Assembly: GCA_934667095.1 (NCBI GenBank)
Contig: CAKULE010000005.1
Coordinates: forward strand, 1 to 64,000
DNA length: 64,000 nt
Reading direction: 5' to 3'
Origin: an uncultured Oscillospiraceae bacterium
GTDB lineage: Bacteria > Bacillota > Clostridia > Oscillospirales > Oscillospiraceae
Shown here one piece after another: positions 59,509 through 64,000 of this stretch (position 1 is its first letter; the number at the start of each line of letters is the position of its first letter). The notes below the pieces were generated by a model. It had not been told where the DNA came from. It saw only the letters and a list, made by a program, of their open reading frames with translations, and made no database searches. The position numbers and the translations under genes are program-made.

Positions 59509-60528
59509 TCAGCCCTGCTTCTTGGGGCGATAGGGAGAGACCTTCTTGCTGGGATCGAAGGGGTTGACAGCCTTGCCGGCCTCAACTTCCTTGAACCACT
59601 CGAAGGGCTTGGTGCGGAAGCCGGCCCAGCTCTCGCAGGTGGGGGGCTGCTGCATCCAGTCGTGGCAGTAGCGCCAGTCGTTGGTCTGGCTGATGTACTT
59701 CTCGTCCTGCTGGCCCGCATTGGTGTCGCCCATCTCGCCGGCGGCAATGCGGAGCAGAGAGCCGTACTGCTCGGACACGGTGTGCAGCTTCAGGTCCTCC
59801 ACCAGCAGCTTCTTCAGGGGCCGCTTGGCGAGGTTGGACATGATGGTGCGGTTCTCGTAGGACATGGTCTTCCACATGCGGGCGATCTCCCAGGCGCGGT
59901 CCATGACCTTATCCTTGGCGACGACCTCGCTGACCATACCCCAGTCCAGCATCTGCTGAGCAGTCCACTGACGGGCGGTCATCATGTAGTAGTTGCCGCG
60001 CTTGGTGCCGAAGTAGTGCTGAGCCATCAGGCCCATGCCGTCGCCGGGGACCAGACCGCCGTGAGCGTGGGGGACCTCCATCCAGGTGTCCTCGGAGCAG
60101 ATGGTCACGTCGCTGAGCATGGCGGAATCCCAGTGGAAGCCGGGGCCGGGGATGGCGCCGATGGTGGGCACATCCAGATCGAAGATCATGTTCTTGATCA
60201 GGTTGGTGTCGTCAAAATACTGGTGCTGGAAGCGCTGGGTGGGCAGCTCGGAGTAGGTCTCCCAGCCGTTGGGGTCGGACTCGGTCATCCAGCTGTCGCC
60301 GATGTGGGTGAAGATGATGATCTCATTCTGGAAATCCAGAGAGAGGATCCGGACCAGCTGGCTGATGGCGCGGTGAGACATGCCGCTGTGCTGCATGGGG
60401 CCGTCCAGAGTCTTCCAGGTGACCTGCAGGATACCGTCCTCGCGGTACAGGTCAGCAAAATCCTTAAACCACTCCTTGTACTCGTCGAGCTGAGGGAGCT
60501 TCACATAATCAGCCAAAGGCTTACCCAT
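59509..60528 (-). CDS. 6-oxocamphor hydrolase-like crotonase, copy 2
   Basis: 339 residues from ATG 60528, 8 nt after GGAGG. Same architecture and active-site residues as copy 1 (GFHWDSAM, VPHAHGGLVPGDG, HTVSEQYG). The first ~275 residues are nearly identical to copy 1; the last ~60 diverge strongly (CHDWMQQPPTCESW versus ATHDMEQPQTAESW, then different tails). Possibly two subunits of one enzyme or two substrate ranges. Confidence 0.8.
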   Translation of the reverse strand: MGKPLADYVKLPQLDEYKEWFKDFADLYREDGILQVTWKTLDGPMQHSGMSHRAISQLVRILSLDFQNEIIIFTHIGDSWMTESDPNGWETYSELPTQRFQHQYFDDTNLIKNMIFDLDVPTIGAIPGPGFHWDSAMLSDVTICSEDTWMEVPHAHGGLVPGDGMGLMAQHYFGTKRGNYYMMTARQWTAQQMLDWGMVSEVVAKDKVMDRAWEIARMWKTMSYENRTIMSNLAKRPLKKLLVEDLKLHTVSEQYGSLLRIAAGEMGDTNAGQQDEKYISQTNDWRYCHDWMQQPPTCESWAGFRTKPFEWFKEVEAGKAVNPFDPSKKVSPYRPKKQG

Positions 60529-60627
60529 AATAATTACCTCCAAATTAAAATTTCAGATGCGGTGGACAGGTGTGCTTAGATGTGTTATGAGAGTGCTGCA
60601 AACAGATGGAGCGGATGTCCGCGGTTC

Positions 60628-61938
60628 TTAGTAGAACAGCATGGCCATGACCACGGCGATGAGGCCGGCGATCAGGTTGACCAGAACGGACATCATGAAC
60701 TGCTGGAAATAGCCCTCCTTGTAGGACAGCTTGAACACGGACAGCTGGAAGGCGATGGCGCCGTTGTGGGGCAGGGAGTCGAAGCCGGCGCCGGAAATGG
60801 CAGCGATACGGTGCAGAGCGCCCAAATCGATGCCGGGGGTGGCCAGAATGGAGGAACCGAAGTTCTTCATGAACAGGGTGACGCCGCCGGTGCCGTTCGC
60901 AGTCAGACCAGCCAGCAGGTTGACGGCCACGAAGGTCAGCAGGTAGGGGTGCATGTTCATGGCCAGGACCTTGCTGACGAGCCAGGTGAACACGGGGGTG
61001 GCCTGAACGACGGAGCCGTAGCCCACGACGATGGAGATGAACACAACGGGGATCAGGGAGCCCTGAATGCCGCGCACGCAGGTATCGAACACGTGGGGCA
61101 GGTGCTTCTTGCCGACCAGCACGAACACCAGGAGGATGGACAGGACCTGAGCATAGGTAGTGGCGCGGATGGCGGCGATACCCAGCTTCTGGAACAGCAG
61201 GCTGAAGCCGATGATGGCGGCCACGCAGAGGTAGCCCTTCCAGGCGGCGGGCAGCTTGGACTCATCCTCGGTGTTCTTGGGGTCGTCATCGTAGGAGACG
61301 AAGCCCTCGCCCTTCTTCTTCAGGCGGTTGGACAGGGTGATCAGGTAGATGACGATGAAGGCCACGGAGAACACGGTGCAGACAAGGCTGATGCCCACGC
61401 CGGCCATGGTGGTGGTGCCCAGGTAGGTGGTGGGGGCAATGTTCAGGGCGTTGGGCATGCCAACGAGGGTGCCGTAGGCCACGGAGCCGGCGCCGGCGGA
61501 CATAGCAGCCAGAGCCACCTTACGGGACATGTTCAGCTTCTTCAGGATGGGCAGAGCAATGGCCAGAATGGCGTACTGATAAGAGGCAACGCCGGCGGCC
61601 ATCATCAGGCAGGTGATGACGAACAGAGCCACGGCGATCCACTTCTCACCGAAGAGCTTGATCATGTGGTTGGCCATGGCGGAACCGAGGCCGCTCTCCA
61701 TCAGGCAGAAGCCGAAGGCGCCGCCGATGGTGTACAGCAGCAGGAACTGCTGGAACATGTTGCCCACGGTGGGGAGGAAGGTGGTGAAGATGGAAGCGAT
61801 GCTGTCAGGGGTGCAGAAAGAAACCAGCAGCGTGCAGGCAAACACGGTCAGGAACAGGTTGACGCCCTTGAAGCTCATGTAGAAGAACAGTGCAAAAGCC
61901 ACGACGACGACAATCAGGGAAATGATAGTAGAGGACAC
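60628..61938 (-). CDS. GntP-like organic acid transporter
   Basis: 436 residues, about 12-13 hydrophobic segments. GGAFGFCLMESGLGSAMANHMI, GVASYQYAILAIALPILKKLN, NALNIAPTTYLGT and SGAGFDSLPHNGAIAFQLSVF resemble GntP/CitMHS-type carboxylate symporters. First gene after the sigma-54 promoter, so its substrate is probably the inducing compound, likely an anionic organic acid. Confidence 0.75.
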   Translation of the reverse strand: MSSTIISLIVVVVAFALFFYMSFKGVNLFLTVFACTLLVSFCTPDSIASIFTTFLPTVGNMFQQFLLLYTIGGAFGFCLMESGLGSAMANHMIKLFGEKWIAVALFVITCLMMAAGVASYQYAILAIALPILKKLNMSRKVALAAMSAGAGSVAYGTLVGMPNALNIAPTTYLGTTTMAGVGISLVCTVFSVAFIVIYLITLSNRLKKKGEGFVSYDDDPKNTEDESKLPAAWKGYLCVAAIIGFSLLFQKLGIAAIRATTYAQVLSILLVFVLVGKKHLPHVFDTCVRGIQGSLIPVVFISIVVGYGSVVQATPVFTWLVSKVLAMNMHPYLLTFVAVNLLAGLTANGTGGVTLFMKNFGSSILATPGIDLGALHRIAAISGAGFDSLPHNGAIAFQLSVFKLSYKEGYFQQFMMSVLVNLIAGLIAVVMAMLFY

Positions 61939-62118
61939 GGATCTCTGATCTCCTTTCTTGGTTAAGAAGGCAGTTTTGATTTAGTGATTCTAAAACGACT
62001 TGGAACTTCTCAAACGATGGGGCTTAGCGGACCGGGGAGAACGGGCTGCAGTCACCGTACTTCACGGGTAGAGCATACCGGCGTTCCGGACTGCCGGCAG
62101 TTAACGCCAATAATTCAT

Positions 62119-62134
62119 TGCAAAAGGCGTGCCA
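62119..62134 (-). promoter_or_regulatory. Sigma-54 promoter of the diketone/BKACE operon
   Basis: On the minus strand TGGCACGCCTTTTGCA is a full consensus match (TGGCAC-N5-TTGCA). It drives 61938 down to 52806. Confidence 0.9.
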
Positions 62135-62222
62135 ACTTTTTTGGCGATGTCAAAAAACGTTGGAATTTCGGAGAAAAATTTTTGTTGAAAATTTCTGGGA
62201 ATCAGTCGAAAAGGACGAGTGA

Positions 62223-62271
62223 TGCGAAAATGCATTGCAAAAAGCGGAAATGGGGGTGATGCAAAAATGCA
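62223..62271. promoter_or_regulatory. Two candidate activator sites TGCRAAAATGCA
   Basis: TGCGAAAATGCA (62223-62234) and TGCAAAAATGCA (62260-62271), centres 37 bp apart, lie about 90 and 126 bp upstream of the -24 box. The second overlaps the arm of the regulator terminator. They differ from the TGTGCA-type sites of the first island, fitting a different activator. Confidence 0.6.
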
Positions 62272-62302
62272 GTCAATGCGATTTCGCATTGACTGCATTT
62301 TT
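62263..62302 (-). terminator. Terminator of the second sigma-54 activator gene, doubling as activator-site DNA
   Basis: Perfect 19-bp arms (starting AAAAATGCAGTCAATGCGA) around a 2-nt loop, 27 bp after the activator stop, ending in five T on the minus strand. Confidence 0.85.
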
Positions 62303-62328
62303 CAAAGAGTTATCCGCTTTCTGCTCGG

Positions 62329-63741
62329 TCACAGGCCGTATTTTTGACGCTTGCGTACAATGGTGGACTGGTCGGTCTTCAGCAGGGCGGCGGCCTTGTA
62401 GCTGCTGGGGCAGCGCTTGAGCGCGTCGGCCAGCACCTGCTTTTCGCAGAACTCCATGTAGCTCTTCAGGGAGAAGTGCTTCGGGTCGAACTGATAGAAA
62501 GCCTCCCAGTCGGCGGGATAGATCTCCGGCGGAGTGGAGCGGACAGATTCCACCCCTACCAGAGGGGCCAGATCCTGATAAATCTCCATGGTGCCGGCGG
62601 AGCTGGTGACCAGCAGCCGCTCCACTACATTTTTCAGCTCCCGGACATTGCCGGGCCAGTCGTAGGCCTTCATCTGCTCCAGCACGCCCCGGGAGAGAAC
62701 TTTGGTGCGGTTGTATCGCTTGCAGTAGTAGCTGAGGAAGAAGGTGGCCAGCGGGACGATGTCCTCCGGCCGGTTCCGCAGGGGCGGGATCTCCAGCGGG
62801 ATGACGTTCAGCCGGTAGTAGAGGTCCGCCCGGAAGGTGCCGCCCACCACGCACTGCTTCAGGCTCTGGTTCGTGGCGGCCAGCAGGCGGAAGTCGATCT
62901 CCTGCTCGTTCACGGCGCCCAGCCGCTTGCTCTTGTGGCTCTCCAGCACCCGCAGGAATTTGCCCTGCAGGGCCAGCGGAAGGGAGTTGATCTCGTCGAG
63001 GAAAAGGGTGCCGCCGTTGGCCGCCTCGATCAGGCCGGGCTTGCCGGTGTTGAGCGCGCCGGTGAACGCGCCCTTCTCATAGCCGAAGAGCTCGGCCTCC
63101 AGCAGGTTTTCCGGCAGGGCGGCGCAGTTGATCTCGATAATGGGCGCGTCGGCCCGGAGACTGCTGCGGTGGATGAACTTGGCCAGCACCTCCTTGCCGG
63201 TGCCCGTCTCGCCGGAGATGAGGACGGTGGAGTCGGTCTGGGCCACCTGCTCGGCGGTCTGGAGGATGGCCTTCATGGCGGGGCTGTCGGCGATGATGGT
63301 CTCCTGTGCGCGGGCGCGCTCCAGCGAGTGGTCGGGGACCTCGATGGTCCTGTCGTCCTCATAGAGGATGGCCTGCTGGTAGCGCTTGGCCAGCAGGTCC
63401 AGCCGGACGGTCTCCACCAACATGTACTCCACATCGCCGTTGCTGCCGAAGATGGGGGTGGCAGTGGCCATCTGGCGGTAGTGGTATCCCTTGGGGGTGA
63501 GCACGTTGTTGACCACGGAGAGTTTTTTCTTCTCTGAAAAGGCCAGCACGGCCACGCTGACCGACACCTGCCCGTCGGGAATGAGCTTGAAGGCATTCAG
63601 CGAGAGGGCCTCCTCCCGGGTGGCGCCCACCATCTTCAGAAAGGAGTTGTTGCAGTAGATATAGTCGCCCTTCCGGTTGAGGATGTAGATGCCCTCGTTG
63701 ATGTTGTCGAAAATTTCGGCCAGAAGCAATGGATCGGCCAC
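62329..63741 (-). CDS. Sigma-54-dependent transcriptional activator (PAS, AAA+, HTH)
   Basis: 470 residues from GTG 63741, with GGGGGA 7 nt upstream. PAS domain (LAEIFDNINEGIYILNRKGDYIYCNNSFLKMVGATREE), AAA+ with Walker A GETGTGKE, GAFTGA loop, Walker B GGTLFLDEINSLP, DWPGNVRELKN, and a short HTH (SYKAAALLKTDQSTIVRKRQ). It is directly upstream of the divergent-in-function but co-oriented catabolic operon and probably activates the promoter at 62119-62134. Confidence 0.92.
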   Translation of the reverse strand: MADPLLLAEIFDNINEGIYILNRKGDYIYCNNSFLKMVGATREEALSLNAFKLIPDGQVSVSVAVLAFSEKKKLSVVNNVLTPKGYHYRQMATATPIFGSNGDVEYMLVETVRLDLLAKRYQQAILYEDDRTIEVPDHSLERARAQETIIADSPAMKAILQTAEQVAQTDSTVLISGETGTGKEVLAKFIHRSSLRADAPIIEINCAALPENLLEAELFGYEKGAFTGALNTGKPGLIEAANGGTLFLDEINSLPLALQGKFLRVLESHKSKRLGAVNEQEIDFRLLAATNQSLKQCVVGGTFRADLYYRLNVIPLEIPPLRNRPEDIVPLATFFLSYYCKRYNRTKVLSRGVLEQMKAYDWPGNVRELKNVVERLLVTSSAGTMEIYQDLAPLVGVESVRSTPPEIYPADWEAFYQFDPKHFSLKSYMEFCEKQVLADALKRCPSSYKAAALLKTDQSTIVRKRQKYGL

Positions 63742-63808
63742 GGTGATCCCCCATTTCTGTCAGAAGCTCGCCCCGGCATCCCGGGGCAGTTTTATTATTA
63801 TAGTATAA

Positions 63809-64000
63809 ATCCCCGTGACTGTCCACGGGGATTTTCGACCCGGGCCATCCGCGCTGGATTTCACCTGCTTCAACGCTGTCTACACCGTAGAAAACGCCCT
63901 CGCCAAGGTCAAGGACGAAAAGGGCATGAAGCGGGTGGAGAAATTCCTGAAGGAAGACGTTTGCCCGGACTGCAGCGGCACACGCCTGTCCGCGGCCGCC
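63809..64000 (+). CDS. UvrA-like protein fragment, runs off the window edge
   Basis: After a TAA the frame reads ALDFTCFNAVYTVENALAK and EKFLKEDVCPDCSGTRLSAA to the edge. The CPDCSGTRL part is the UvrA-type Zn-finger/insertion context. There is no ATG or ribosome site; a possible GTG (63815) lies in a hairpin CCCCGTG/CACGGGG (63811-63830). The gene may be truncated at its 5' end; only the part beyond the window could show this. Confidence 0.5.
   Translation, partial: MPVTVHGDFRPGPSALDFTCFNAVYTVENALAKVKDEKGMKRVEKFLKEDVCPDCSGTRLSAAA

Noticed and set aside
1..64000. CRISPR arrays, tRNA or rRNA genes
   Set aside because: No regularly spaced direct repeats and no tRNA or rRNA signature were seen on reading either strand; a covariance-model scan was not possible.

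Overview
The window looks like the chromosome of a spore-forming, strictly anaerobic Firmicute of the Oscillospiraceae type (Flavonifractor/Intestinimonas/Lawsonibacter-like; an inference from gene content and style, not a species call). Support: spoIIID, HrcA/CIRCE-controlled groESL, a T-box before thrS, 2-oxoacid:ferredoxin oxidoreductase, an oxygen-sensitive 2-hydroxyacyl-CoA dehydratase with its activator, EtfAB with acyl-CoA dehydrogenases, and many CoA-transferases. Most genes are GC-rich with C/G-ending codons.

Region 1 (1-31.3 kb) is a catabolic island. A sigma-54 activator (8119-9597) sits at its centre. Five sigma-54 (-24/-12) promoters can be read directly: 6612-6627(-), 7911-7926(-), 9817-9832(+), 26346-26361(-) and 26602-26617(+). 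A TGTGCA-N6-RTACA-type element lies about 80-150 bp upstream of four of them, with a weaker candidate at the fifth. They control (i) an acetoin/branched-chain-type 2-oxoacid dehydrogenase (E1 alpha, E1 beta, AcoX-like kinase, E3, ferredoxin-nitroreductase); (ii) a free-standing lipoyl-domain protein and a metallo-hydrolase; (iii) a long plus-strand operon with two acyl-CoA dehydrogenases, FabZ-like dehydratase, lipoate ligase, EtfBA, crotonase, a lipoyl-less E2 catalytic domain, 2-hydroxyacyl-CoA dehydratase plus activator and a phosphotriesterase-like hydrolase; (iv) a minus-strand operon (DUF169, Zn-alcohol dehydrogenase, crotonase, alpha/beta hydrolase, Lin0512-like); (v) two MFS transporters and a CoA-transferase. 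The E2 subunit is split into two genes in two operons. Three broken genes (hbd, adh, crotonase) show recent remodelling.

Region 2 (31.3-33.3 kb) is a scar: a deletion derivative of an IS5-like element, then the conserved end of a Tn916-type integrative element (cysteine-rich VLP protein, excisionase, first ~33 codons of the integrase).

Region 3 (33.3-52.7 kb) is core genome: ychF, dut, dinB, spoIIID, a MATE pump, a cysteine desulfurase, T-box/thrS, truA, a P-loop ATPase with korDABC, an SPFH/NfeD pair, an rRNA methyltransferase, a lipid kinase, groESL and a histidine-kinase fragment.

Region 4 (52.8-63.7 kb) is a second sigma-54-controlled catabolic operon, all on the minus strand: transporter, two tandem crotonases with the active-site spacing of 6-oxocamphor hydrolase (beta-diketone C-C hydrolase), BKACE, a free-acid 3-hydroxyacid dehydrogenase, an OFA-type MFS, a two-subunit CoA-transferase and thiolase. 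It has its own PAS-type sigma-54 activator and a perfect -24/-12 promoter. Taken together it reads as a hydrolytic route from a cyclic or linear beta-diketone to beta-keto acid, acetoacetate and acetyl-CoA. This is the best candidate in the window for an undescribed pathway. A UvrA-like fragment runs off the right edge.
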